A stretch of DNA of 64,000 nt from Hirsutella rhossiliensis. Lineage: Eukaryota; Ascomycota; Sordariomycetes; Hypocreales; Ophiocordycipitaceae. Position 1 is the first letter of the stretch. The number at the start of each line of letters is the position of its first letter. This document shows, in pieces, positions 33,453 to 43,744 of the stretch. The translations under genes were made by a program, and so were the position numbers. The notes under the pieces were generated by a model. The model saw only the letters and a list, made by a program, of their open reading frames with translations, was not told the origin of the DNA and did no database searches. The stretch spans positions 6,944,001 to 7,008,000 of the forward strand of contig NW_025408667.1 of NCBI RefSeq assembly GCF_020360975.1. Direction: 5' to 3'.

Positions 33453-35394
33453 TTACACGTTCTGGATGGGGCCTGCTTGGTCGCTCTCCTTTTTCGGTGC
33501 GTTTGCCATGGCAGCCACGTCCTGGCTCTGTTTCTCCGTCGGCGCCCCTTCGCCCTTTTTCTGTTCCTCTTCGGCGCCCACCGGGGGGCTCATGGGCTTC
33601 GTCGGCGCATACGCGCTACGCTCGCGAATCTTGCCGCCGTACTTGTAGAAGATAAAGGGGATGGGGGCCAGCACCGCGGCCACGCAGCCCAGGAGCGTCG
33701 CCGCCCACTGAATACCCATGCCCTCAAACATCTGCCTCGCAAACAGCGGGAAGCCGGCGCCGGCCAGCGACCGCAGAAACGTGTTTCCCGCAATCGCCGA
33801 CGCCGCGAACACCAGGTACGCGTCGACGAGGTAATTGAGCGCCTGGAGGAAGATGGACATGAGTCCGAATCCGGTGAAGATGCCGCTGGCCGCCGGCACG
33901 GCCCAGTGGATGTCGGCCCTGTATCCAGTCCTGCGCGATGATGAGCAAAGAGCGAGCCAGGGGGGACCAAGAGTCAGCTTACCATCCAAACCAAAATATG
34001 CCAATGGTGAAGGAGACGCCGCCAGCCATGACGTTGGGCAGCCGCCATTCGGGGATCGGGACGCCGTTATTGCCGGCCAGCTTGCGCATGTACCACGGCT
34101 GCTGCGCAATCACGGAGGCCCCCGCAAGGAGCTGGCCACAAATCATGCCGAAAAATGTCAAGCCCGACTTGCCCAGGCTGAAGCCGTGCACGCCGACAAA
34201 GACGATGGGGTATGCCGTAAGAAATAGGTAAAGCAGGCCGTAGATGAAGCTCATGTAGATGGAGAGAAGCAGGATTATGGGCTCGGTAAAGAGGAGGCGC
34301 ATGGGGCGGGAAAAGTTCTTGGTGATCAGCTCGCCAAAGTCGACCTCGATTTCCTCCTGCTTGGCGTGGATCCCCCAGTTCTTGGTCCGCCGCCGCAGCT
34401 CTGACGCCTTGCTGACGAGGAGGACGGGCGGGTACGTCTCGTTGAGGAAAAAGAAGTCGAGGATGAAGGCGGCAAAGCCCATGATGGAGGGCAGGTACTC
34501 GGTCCAGCGCCAGCCGAGGTGCGACTCGACAATGAAGCCGCCGATAAAGGGCGCCAGCAGCGGTCCGGTGAAGACGGCCATGGAGAACAGGGTGACGGCA
34601 ATGCCTCGGGTCGCATTGTCAAACATGTCGGAGAAGACGGCGGCGACGACGGCCAGCGGGCAGGCGCCGAAGAAGCCGCTGAAGAAGCGGCACAGCAGGA
34701 TGGTCTGTATATCCTTTGCGGTGGCGCAGGCAATGGAGAAGAGCGAGAAGCCAAACATGGCGACGACGAGGGGCAGTCTGCGGCCGCGCAGCTCCGACAG
34801 AGGGGCCCACAGAGTCGGGCCAAAAGCGAAGCCGAGGACATAGAAGGTGGTGCCGAGCAGGCCCACCTCGGAGCCGACGCCGTACTGCTGTGCCACGACG
34901 GCGGTGGAGCTCGAGAAGATGGACGAGGTAAAGGCCGAGGTCATGGTGGTGTAGCCCAGCATGGCGGCCGTCAGGACCTTTTTGCGCAGAGGCCAGTTCT
35001 GGGCGTGCAGGGGATCGTTGGGGCCGTCGAACTCGACCACATACTCTTCGCGATTCGGCAGTGGCGGGGGGTAAGGCTTGCCGGCGCCAAAGGCGGGCAG
35101 GGGCTTCCTACTGCTGGAGCGGCTGCCAATGCGGGAGCCGACGGTTGCCGTGTGCTGGCTGCGCTGGGTTTGGATCCGGCTCAGCTCCGTGGGGTGATGC
35201 TCGAGGGTGCTGTGGCCCGTGTTGCGACGAAAGACCTGGCTGCCATTGGGGCCGCGGGCCGAGAGGGACGACGAGGCCGTCGATGCCAGCGAGACGACCG
35301 ACTCGATCTCGTTGCTGGCACGGCTTCGGTACAGGCCGGGCGAGGCGTCGCGCTCTGCCTCGGCAAGCTCTTGATCCACAATGTCCATGGGCAT
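33453..35394 (-). CDS. MFS transporter, DHA1 family (polyamine/drug type)
   Basis: Two exons on the minus strand: 35394-33983 and 33930-33453 (52-nt intron GTAAGC..CAG). Product 629 aa. A cytoplasmic Ser-rich N terminus of about 130 residues precedes the core. Segments typical of DHA1 carriers are FDGPNDPLHAQNWPLRKK before TM1, STAVVAQQYGVGSEVGLLGT, the loop motif LSELRGRRLPL and the TM5 motif C region FTGPLLAPFIGGFI. The final helices continue across the splice as FWFGW-TGYRADIHW. About 12 helices are expected in the plasma membrane. It resembles Tpo1/Flu1-type exporters of polyamines or drugs; the substrate cannot be read from sequence. The tail is Lys/Glu-rich. Confidence 0.92.
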
Positions 35395-36645
35395 GGTGGG
35401 CGTGAGAGCTGCCGGCTTTGGCAGCGGGTGGATTCGGACACCGAGTGGTATCGATGTCGGGTTGCTCAGGAGAACTCAGTCGAGGGCGAGACGAGAGGTG
35501 GGAATGCCGGAAGAGTAGAGCGAGGATTGGGGAGAGGAAGAGAAAAAGGTGGTGGGGGAACGCCGGGGCGGTCAGGGTTACTAGGCTTGTGCTTGTGTGT
35601 AAGACTGCTGTTCCCCCTAGCTCATGTAAGTGTCAGTCAACCGGGGACATCATGTTAATTATAAGGCAGCAGCAAGCACACCACACGCAGGCCCGCGGCT
35701 CTCGGCACATTGCACACGGTCATTACAAATAGAGCAAAAAAATCGCTATTAATTAGTGATGTAACTGCAAAAGCCCAGGAGCATCCTGGCTGCATATTAC
35801 GCAACGGACAATGGCGGCGGATCCGGTGGGGCGCCGGCGCTATAAGCGGGTATAATGGCTCTGCCACGGACCGGAAGGCCCAGCGCGTGGAGTCTCGGTC
35901 GGACGAGCCGAGGGCCATCCTCTGAAACAAAACAAATCTCTGCCCGCCAGTCCAACAATATAGCGGTAGTGCAAAGTATAGACGTACGCATTCGGGGTAG
36001 CGTGTGAATAGCGTTTGGATGCACAATGGCGCATCTTTTCCTAAGGCCGACGCCAGGTCCGAAAGCCGGCGCTCCGATCCTTGGAAGCCAAATGTTTCTT
36101 GCAGTCTGCACAGATACAGACAGACTCGACGGCCGGAAACCATCCGAGTGGCTCTTCCGGCATGGTCATGTTTATTGTTATTCGGATTCTTATGCAAGGA
36201 GAAGTAAATGGCCGCCGGGCACCTTGCTGTGTCGGGTTGGCGCCCGAAGCCCCGAGCGTGCGCTTCGGAAGACTTCCGGCCCATTGGGCATGGCCTCGGT
36301 GTCCGCCTTTACCGAGGTCTGGGGTGTCCGGGGCATTACCGAGAACTAAAGGTCAGCGGGTACATCCGAGATACCTGAGGGAGGCGTCGCATCACGTGAT
36401 GCTGTCGATGAACCTCTCTTCCTCACCACCTCACCATACTCGAGATCTCAATCAATCCTTGCATCCCTGCCAAATCAAGTACTCATCATGTCCTGGCACT
36501 CCATGGATGAACCAGGGCGTAGGGCGCGCTGAACATGCAACTTTTGGTCCTATGCACTGCTTTGCTTCCTTACAAGCGGTACATGGGTTTCCGGAGAATT
36601 GCAAGACTTTGAAGCGGTTCCAACACATCTGGCTACAACACGTCA
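35395..36645. other. Intergenic
   Basis: 1.25 kb between the two transporter genes. No coding exon, RNA gene or clear repeat was recognised; the stretch is less GC-biased than the flanking genes. Confidence 0.5.
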
Positions 36646-38367
36646 TCAATGGACCCCCCAGCCATGCTCGAGCAGGGCCGTCGCTTCTTCCAGGCTCAGC
36701 CCGGCCGTCTCGGGGTAGATACGCCACACCAGCACATATCCCACGGCGCACACAGCCGCGTACAGCACAAAGGTCCACGATGGGCTCAGAGCGTCCATGA
36801 GCGGCAAAAAGGTCAGCCCGACGGCAAAGTTGGCCGTCCAGTTGGTCGCCGTCGCCACCCCGCTGCCCAGCGACCGCACCGCGAGCGGGAATAGCTCGCT
36901 CTGCATCCACGGCACGTTGCCCAGGCCCAGCGCATACGACGCCACGTACACCATGATGCTGGCCAGCACCAGGCTAGCGGCGCCGGCCTGCCCCGATTCA
37001 TCTGATGCCAGGACCGTCGACGTCAAGCTAAGCGAGAGAAAGGAGAAGCCGACGGCGGCCAGCAGGAGCCCCAGCATCAGGACCGGCATCGAGTAGAGCA
37101 GCATGCGCCTCCGGCCCGTCCGGTCGATGAGGCCCAGTGCCACGAGCGTGAATATGAAGTTAGTCACGGCTACGCTGAGGGACGTCAGGGTTGGACTCGT
37201 GAACCCGACCAGCGTAAATATCGTGGCCGAGAAGTACATGAGCGAGTTCTGCGAGGGGGGCCGTCAGCTGGGGCACTTCACTAAGTGCAGTGACGAAACG
37301 AGTGCGCATACAAACCCGCATAGCTGCTGGAGTCCCTGTAGCAGGCAAGCAATCGCCAGTGCCCTGCGGTTCTTGCCCTCGCCCAGAAGCTCCCGCCACG
37401 CCCCGAGCCATTTCCCGGAGCCCTGTCCCCGGCACTCTCCAAGCCGCCTCGCTTCGTCTTCTTGGCCCGCCTCGGTCTCGATTTCCTTGACAACGGCATC
37501 CGCATTCCCAGTAGAGGCCGAGATTCTCTGAACGACGCGCCTGGCATCTGCCAAGCGACCAACCTTGACGAGCCAGCGCGGCGTCTCGGGCATAAAGACC
37601 ACAAGGGCTCCCTGGATGGCGGCAGGCGCGGCGCCGAGCCCGACCATCCACCGCCAGCCTGTCTCCTTGGCAGCGTAGGCGGAAAAGGCCCAGCCGACGA
37701 GATAGGCGACCATTTGGCCCAGGGTGATGAAGAGCACGTTTGTGGTGACGACGCGGCCGCGGTGCTCGGCGGGCGCCACCTCGGCCAGGTACAGCGGCAC
37801 GACGAAGCTCGCCGCGCCGACGCCCGCGCCGACGATGCACCGGCCGGCGATCATGACGGGCACCGTCGAGGCCAGCGCCTGCATGAGGGCCCCCGCGATG
37901 AAGAGGACGTCGGCGTAGAGGATGACGCGCTTGCGGCCGAGCTTGTCGGCGAGGACCGATGACAGTGGCGACGCAACGAGGGCAAAGAGCGATGTCGACG
38001 ACGTGATGATGGACTTGTCCATGGACGTCAGGGGCCGGTTCGAGAGCGCCGAGCCGATGGAGACGAGAGTCGCCGATATGACGCCGGTGTCGTCTGCACC
38101 AAGAGCAGGTCAGCTGTGTGTGCCTTTTCCCCTCGAGGACTTGTGGCAGCCAAAGACGGCACGCAAGGGAGACTTGCATCCAAAGAGGAGGCCGCTGATG
38201 CCGGCGGCGAGGGTGAGGGCCAGGACGAAGGCGCCGGGGTTTGTGTCGGCCGGTTTTCCGGGCTGGCGCGGCGGGAGCTCGTCGCCGGCGTCGGAGGAGC
38301 GACGCTCGTCGGCCCGGTCCTCGTTGCCGGCCATCAACGGCGCCTGGGGGCTGTCTTGGTCCTCCAT
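36646..38367 (-). CDS. MFS sugar/myo-inositol-type transporter
   Basis: Three exons on the minus strand: 38367-38178, 38093-37312, 37248-36646. Product 524 aa. Intron 1 (38177-38094) has a GC donor, GCAAGT..CAG; splicing there restores LLFGYDTGVISATLVSIGSA, the invariant start of TM1 in the sugar-porter family. Other signatures: DKLGRKRVILYADV (loop 2-3), PETPRWLVKVGR after TM6, LQGLQQLCGFNSLMYFSATI across intron 2 (TM7), LIDRTGRRRML, GLGNVPWMQSELFPLAVRSL and the tail PETAGLSLEEA. The NVPWMQSELFP and ATATNW segments favour inositol transporters (ITR1-like) over hexose carriers. It should be a 12-helix H+ symporter of the plasma membrane. Substrate is inferred. Confidence 0.92.
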
Positions 38368-38588
38368 AATCGGGGACTATCCGCCTCCACTGCTGCCGGG
38401 CGCCGGAGTGGCAGTCGATTAACCGGACGCACGGCTGCGGAGCACAAGGTGCACCGTGTGATTACACAGTCTTGTTACAGTGTCAGCGTCCGGTTATTAT
38501 CGGGGATAATTAACAGTCGCCCCGCCTCGCCGATTCAACAGCCGGGTGATTCCTAAACTGCTTTCGAGTCCGAGTCCGACGACGGCTG

Positions 38589-39350
38589 CTACTCTGCCGG
38601 CCTTTTCGCCAGTGCGACGAGGCTAAACTCCAAATTCCCGCCTGCGTGTTTCAGAAACCTCCTCACGCCCAGGTCCAGGGCACGATCGCTCAGCAGATCC
38701 TCCTCGCCACCCAGCTCCCCGCGGTCAATGGGTCCATCAACGCTCCCCTCGAGCTCCCACAGATGACCATCCTTGCCCTTGACAAAGGCGAGAAAGTGGT
38801 AGACCGCGTGCTCCTCTGCCCTCGGGGCGGCTGTGTCTCCCAGCCGCGCGGCGCGCATGTGCGCCCTCTCGAGCTCCTCACTGTCGTACAGGGCCGCCGC
38901 CCGCGGTATCGGCTTGAGCGGCGTTGCCCGTTCCAGCAGAGCGTGCAGGTCAGAACCGGGCTTGACGAGGTCGGCTGCCTCGCCGTTGGCTACGCAGTGG
39001 AGCAGGGCAATGAGCCCGCATGCGTTGCCGATGGTCTGCCGGAACCACATGACGGGCTCCGAGCTCCCGCTTTGGTCGTACGTCAGAGCGTCGCCCGCGG
39101 GCTTGACGAGGCCGTCGTCGGCACGGACGGCCCGGTACATGTCGGGCGGCGTGATGAAGATGAGGGCGAGGGCAGGGCGCGGGGCCAGCGAGAGCACGTG
39201 TGCGTCTTCGACACTGTAGACATCATAGAAGCCCAGTTGCTGGGAGACGCCGAGGTCGTGGACCAGTGACGTGAAGACGTCGGGGTTATTCTCGAGCGGG
39301 ATGAACGTCTTTTTGCCCGAGGGCGAGATGAATACTCCTTCAGTCGGCAT
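38589..39350 (-). CDS. YUH1: Ubiquitin C-terminal hydrolase (UCH family)
   Basis: A single exon of 253 aa, start MPTEGVFISPSGKKTFIPLE; an in-frame ATG at 39368 would add six residues. The UCH (peptidase C12) fold is clear: ENNPDVFTSLVHDLGV, then the active-site segment QTIGNACGLIALLHCV with Gln105 (oxyanion) and Cys111, and HAVYHFLAFV with His185. The crossover-loop region (about 140-175) is of YUH1/UCH-L3 length. The fourth catalytic residue, normally Asp in ELDG, reads Glu (WELEGSVDGP), a conservative change. The enzyme removes small adducts from the ubiquitin C terminus and helps process ubiquitin precursors. The gene is divergent from BUD6. Confidence 0.93.
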   Translation of the reverse strand: MPTEGVFISPSGKKTFIPLENNPDVFTSLVHDLGVSQQLGFYDVYSVEDAHVLSLAPRPALALIFITPPDMYRAVRADDGLVKPAGDALTYDQSGSSEPVMWFRQTIGNACGLIALLHCVANGEAADLVKPGSDLHALLERATPLKPIPRAAALYDSEELERAHMRAARLGDTAAPRAEEHAVYHFLAFVKGKDGHLWELEGSVDGPIDRGELGGEEDLLSDRALDLGVRRFLKHAGGNLEFSLVALAKRPAE

Positions 39351-40101
39351 GGCAAGTGCTTTGTGCAAAGGAGGAGAATGCAGAGTCCAGGTGGCAGAGC
39401 GTGAGTTGCGCGTCTGCCTGCTGCCTACGCATGCAATAGAACTACAGGAGGATACGGCGTCTCTCTTCAGGAATATGGGGGGGGGGGGTCCCAGGGTAAG
39501 GCGGCCAGTGCCCTGCCGATGGCCCTGGAGTTACAGGCAGCCAAGCCTGTGGTGAGCCCAGTTACAGCGGGTGCAAAGGGGGGCCAAGCCTGACACGTGC
39601 GCCGCTCAGGGGTCCAAAAACCCCCTTGGGCTTGTCCTTGGGTGGTAAAGTACCATCACTCTGTCCGAGGTACATGAAGAACGATGTTTCCGCTTGCAGA
39701 TACGAGCTCCGCTTCCGCAGGTACCTCTCATCAGGTCTCCCCCAGCCACAGCCACAGCTGGCCTGGCCGGTGGGCACTGAAAACGGAAAGCGGCGATGCT
39801 CAACCGCAACTCCTGATCGACTCTCTCCATCATCCATCCAAGCCATCCTCGCATCACGGCATCGCCTGTCCCAGTGCAACCCCCCAGTCTCCTCGCTTCG
39901 CTTGCCTACAGTATTCGCTCGCTCAACCGATCGCTCGACCATGGGCCTTTCCTCTGCTGCTGCCTCCGCCGTCGCCCGCTAATCATCCGTCCCTTGGCGC
40001 CCTCTCTTCTCGTCCCCCGTCGGCCGATCTATCCTCCGCCATCGATTACCCCCGGACTCCTCTACCTCAGCAATATCCCCGAGTCCCGCCGCTTCCACAT
40101 A
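39351..40101. other. Divergent promoter YUH1 / BUD6
   Basis: 751 bp between divergent start codons. It includes a G-run (about 39477-39488). No exon is supported; the ORF upstream of the BUD6 ATG is open but not convincing as coding. Confidence 0.5.
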
Positions 40102-43100
40102 ATGCAGGCCCCTTCGGCCTCCTCACAGCGAGGCTTTGCCCGGCGACGCTCTCCCGCCGGCGACCTCGGACCTCCGCCCAATGTGCGGCCCAACTCGCCT
40201 GGCCCGGCAATGCAGTCACGTCCATCCGCGGCCACGTCTCGGCCAGCTCACCCGGCCAGCTCAAGACGCTCGAACCGCGAAGTGAGCCTCCGTGCCGCCC
40301 ACGGGCGCGCAGCCGCTGCTAACCTCCTTCGTCGCCTCTAGTCCCCCGGCAACAGCGCCAACTTACCTCTGTCGCAAATCGAAAAGAGCGTCACCCACCT
40401 TCTTGTCGCCACAAAACAGCTGCTCGAAACCCTGACGCAGTGGTCCCGCGGTCAGGCGACCGATTCCCAAGTCTCCGACGTCTACGTTCGACTGGGCTAC
40501 GAGTTCAATATGGCCTGCCGCGCCTTTGCCGCCATAAACGTCGACACGTCCGACCTGGGCAACGTCCCTGAATCGCTGCGACACATTCTCGAGGCCACTC
40601 TGAGCCAGGAGGCGAGCGCAGAGAGTCTGGAAAAGTACCTGCCCAGAATCCGAGACATCATAATTAGTCTGCTCCACGGCCTGAAGCGCAAGCAGCAGAG
40701 GCTACGGCAGAAGCAGCAGGGACGCGATCGCGAGGGCAATCCCCTCCCGGAGAGGACCACCAGTGTGAGCACTGTCAATAGTGTCAATAGCGGCCTGACC
40801 AACTTGCTCGAGGAAGGGCTGGAGAACGGTTATCGGCCGGAAGCTCAGCGCGGAGATGCTACGCAGCAAGCCGCCGCCCAGCCATCCCCAAGTCGTCGAT
40901 TTCAAGCGCAGCGAGACGCTTCCCGCGGTTCAGCAACCTCGGAACAATCGTCGCTGTCCAGCAACACAATGCAGAATATCCCCGTCATGCCACCCTACCC
41001 AGCAGATGGCTCGACCATGCCCTCCGCGTCGTCGGCCAGCGAACTGAACATCGACGCATTCCCCCCTCCTCCACCACCGCCTCCAGACAACCAATCCAGC
41101 GCCCTGGCAGCCTTGCAAAAAGGTGGCGATCTCGAGCGACGGGCCTCTCGACGATACTCGCAGTACCAGATATCCAAGCATCTTGGCGGCGCGGCCAATG
41201 GCGTGCCCCTCCTCCCTTCCCAGAACTCTCCCATACCAAACAGGGGCAGAAGGGAAGTGAGGGAGTCGTTGCGCGCCGTGCAGTCCCGAGAATCCGCTCA
41301 CCACAACCGTAACGTCTCTTCCCAGTCCCGGCTCGGAGCGGTTGACTCCTCTCCAGCTAGAATTCCGAGCCGGGTGTCCGAGGAACCTACGACTGAATTA
41401 TCCGAGACTCCTCCGGCACCGGCCGAAAGCCCAGCTGCGAAAAGTCTCGAGGACGAGAGCGCACCGAAGGCGACCGTCAGCGGCCCTCAGCTGGAGCCTG
41501 TCTCGTTCGTCCCTGAGCCGAGTCGCGCAGATCCCGAACCGACCAAGAAGGAAAAGACAAAGGCGGATGAGACCCATCCCATCCCACACCCGCCAGAAAC
41601 GAAGCATAGCGAATCCTTCTTCCAAGTCTCTCCGCCCCCGACGCCAACCAAGGATCTCACACTCTTTCTGCAATACAGGTCCAAGGTGAAGAAGATTATG
41701 CTGCCCGAGGGGAGGGACGAGCTTTCGATTGGGCGGTTGCAGCTCGCCTTTATCGAAAAATTCTCGTGGAGTACCCAACATAATGGGGCAGACTTGCCTG
41801 AGATATATATACAAGACCCTGTGTCGGGTGTGCGGCACGAGCTGGAAGACCTTTCCGACGTCAAAGACCGGACTGTCCTCGTCTTGAACGTGGAGCCCTT
41901 GGACGAAGTCAAGAGACATATTGACGACGGTATGTCGGCCCTCACCAAAATCGTCAGAGAAGTCAAGCAGCATGTGGACGACCAGGGCGCCACTCTCCAG
42001 AGAGTCTCGGATCGACAGCAAGAGGCGGCCGGCGAACTGGCTCGGCTAGCCACAGTCCAGCCGACAGTGATGGCAGCAGGGGACGGCTCCAAGGCCCTAA
42101 CCGCACCAGGTCGGAAGCTCCGTGCAGATCATCTCGGCGAACTGAAGAACCTCAAACGAGATCTCGCGATTATGCGCCAGACATACTCGAACTTTCAGTC
42201 CGAGATTCAAAGCTCAATGTCCTCGATTCGCAGCAAGGCCGCCAACGTCAAGACAGCAGCTGCCAAGGCGGCAATACCGGACATGGAAGGCGATGCTGGC
42301 TTCTCGTACGTCACGGGTGGGCGAAAGCAGCTCAGCACGGACTCGGACCGACTCGTTGGTAAAGTGGACGACCTTCAAGACTTGGTGGAGGATCTTCGTA
42401 AGGACGTGGTGCACCGTGGCGTGCGACCCTTGCCGCGACAGCTCGAGGGCGTGGCAAAGGATATCACGGGGCTCACCAAGGAGCTCAAGCGGATGGAGGA
42501 CTATATGAAGCAAGAGAAGCCCATCTGGACCAAGATTTGGGAAAAGGAGCTTGAGGACGTATGTCAGGGCCGCGACGAGCTCCGCCTCATGGAGGACCTG
42601 CTGGTAGACCTGCGAGACGACTTGGAAAAGGCCGGCGAGACGTTTACGCTCGTCGAGCAGGCCACCAAGGAGCAAAACAAGGACAACGGCACGGGGGCGA
42701 GCGCGGGGTCGGCGCGGCAGTTCTCCAAGGGCCTCAACAGCCTTGGCAACAGCTCGGACCAGAGCGCGGCCAAGGAGGACGTGCTGGGCGAGGTGCGGGC
42801 GCTGCAGCCCAACCATGAGGACCGGCTCGAGGCGATTGAGCGCGCCGAGAAGCTGCGGCAGAAGGAGCTTGAGGGCCGGCGGGGCAACGCGCTGCAGCGC
42901 GAGATCTCGACGTTTGTCGACCAGGGCAAGCTCAAGAAGTCGGGCGGCTTCGAGGAGGTGGAGCGCGCGCGCAAGGCAAAGGACGAGCGCATCCGCCGCG
43001 AGGTCTGGGAGCGCCAGAACGGCATCGTGCCCGAGGATCCCGTCGGCGAGGACGGCGAGGACGACGACGCGCTGCCCGACGACGAGGATGAGCTCGACGC

Positions 43101-43257
43101 CGCAGAGGCCGAAGCGGAGGCCGTCGAGGCCGAGGAGGCAGAGGAAGCGGAAGCGGAAGCCGCAGAGGCGGCCGCGGAAAAGGAGGAGGAGGAGGAGGGT
43201 GCCGACCCAGCAGTGGCGGACGAGAAAGCACCCGTGCCGGCGCCCGAGGAAGCTTGA
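40102..43257 (+). CDS. BUD6: Actin nucleation-promoting factor BUD6/AIP3
   Basis: Two exons: 40102-40281 and 40342-43257 (60-nt intron GTGAGC..TAG). Product 1031 aa. The N terminus after the splice reads IEKSVTHLLVATKQLLETLT and WSRGQATDSQVSDVYVRLGY, the conserved cortical-localisation region of fungal Bud6. A long disordered Ser/Pro linker follows. The AIP3 domain (about 445-900) begins LFLQYRSKVKKIMLPEGRDE and contains a long coiled coil (MRQTYSNFQSEIQSSMSSI, ELKRMEDYMKQEKPIWTKIW). The extreme C terminus is a run of Glu/Ala. Bud6 joins the polarisome, binds actin monomers and helps the formin nucleate cables at growing tips and septa. The Glu/Ala tail is coded by a low-complexity stretch. 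Confidence 0.94.
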
Positions 43258-43744
43258 CGTATGGCGATCAATGCCCCAAGGGGAGCCCTACCCGCGCCCG
43301 GCCAAGGCTGCTCTGGTCACTGTCCTTTTCTTCCTTGCGCTTTGGTTATCCTCGATTCTACTTGATATCAATGTCCCATTCGGCGATTTCCATAGGTGTT
43401 GCGACTCTTTGTATCATAGGCTACACATGTTTCTGCCTTGCTTATACGTTTGGGAGGGGGGTTCTTTCAATCGCAGAGGCCGCTTTCCCAGCCATCTTGT
43501 CAACTTGGGGGGGCATGCTCCGGCTTTGGTATGAATTGACGATGGCTTTTCTCTTCGGTGCTGCCCGCGTCCCACACGCTCTAATTGTAGCCCCCCTTTT
43601 TTCCGCCGACATGATCCAAAAGAAACCAAGGGTGCAGAAACAAGTCCCCTGCTTGCAATCATGGCCCTTGCATACATTAATCGTGGTGCCCTTCAATTCA
43701 GAATCTTCTTCACGGCGACCTACTCGGTATTCGCCCTTTCCGAA
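43258..43744. other. Intergenic, convergent 3' ends
   Basis: 487 bp between the stops of BUD6 and ELP1; presumably both 3' UTRs. No other feature is seen. Confidence 0.5.
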
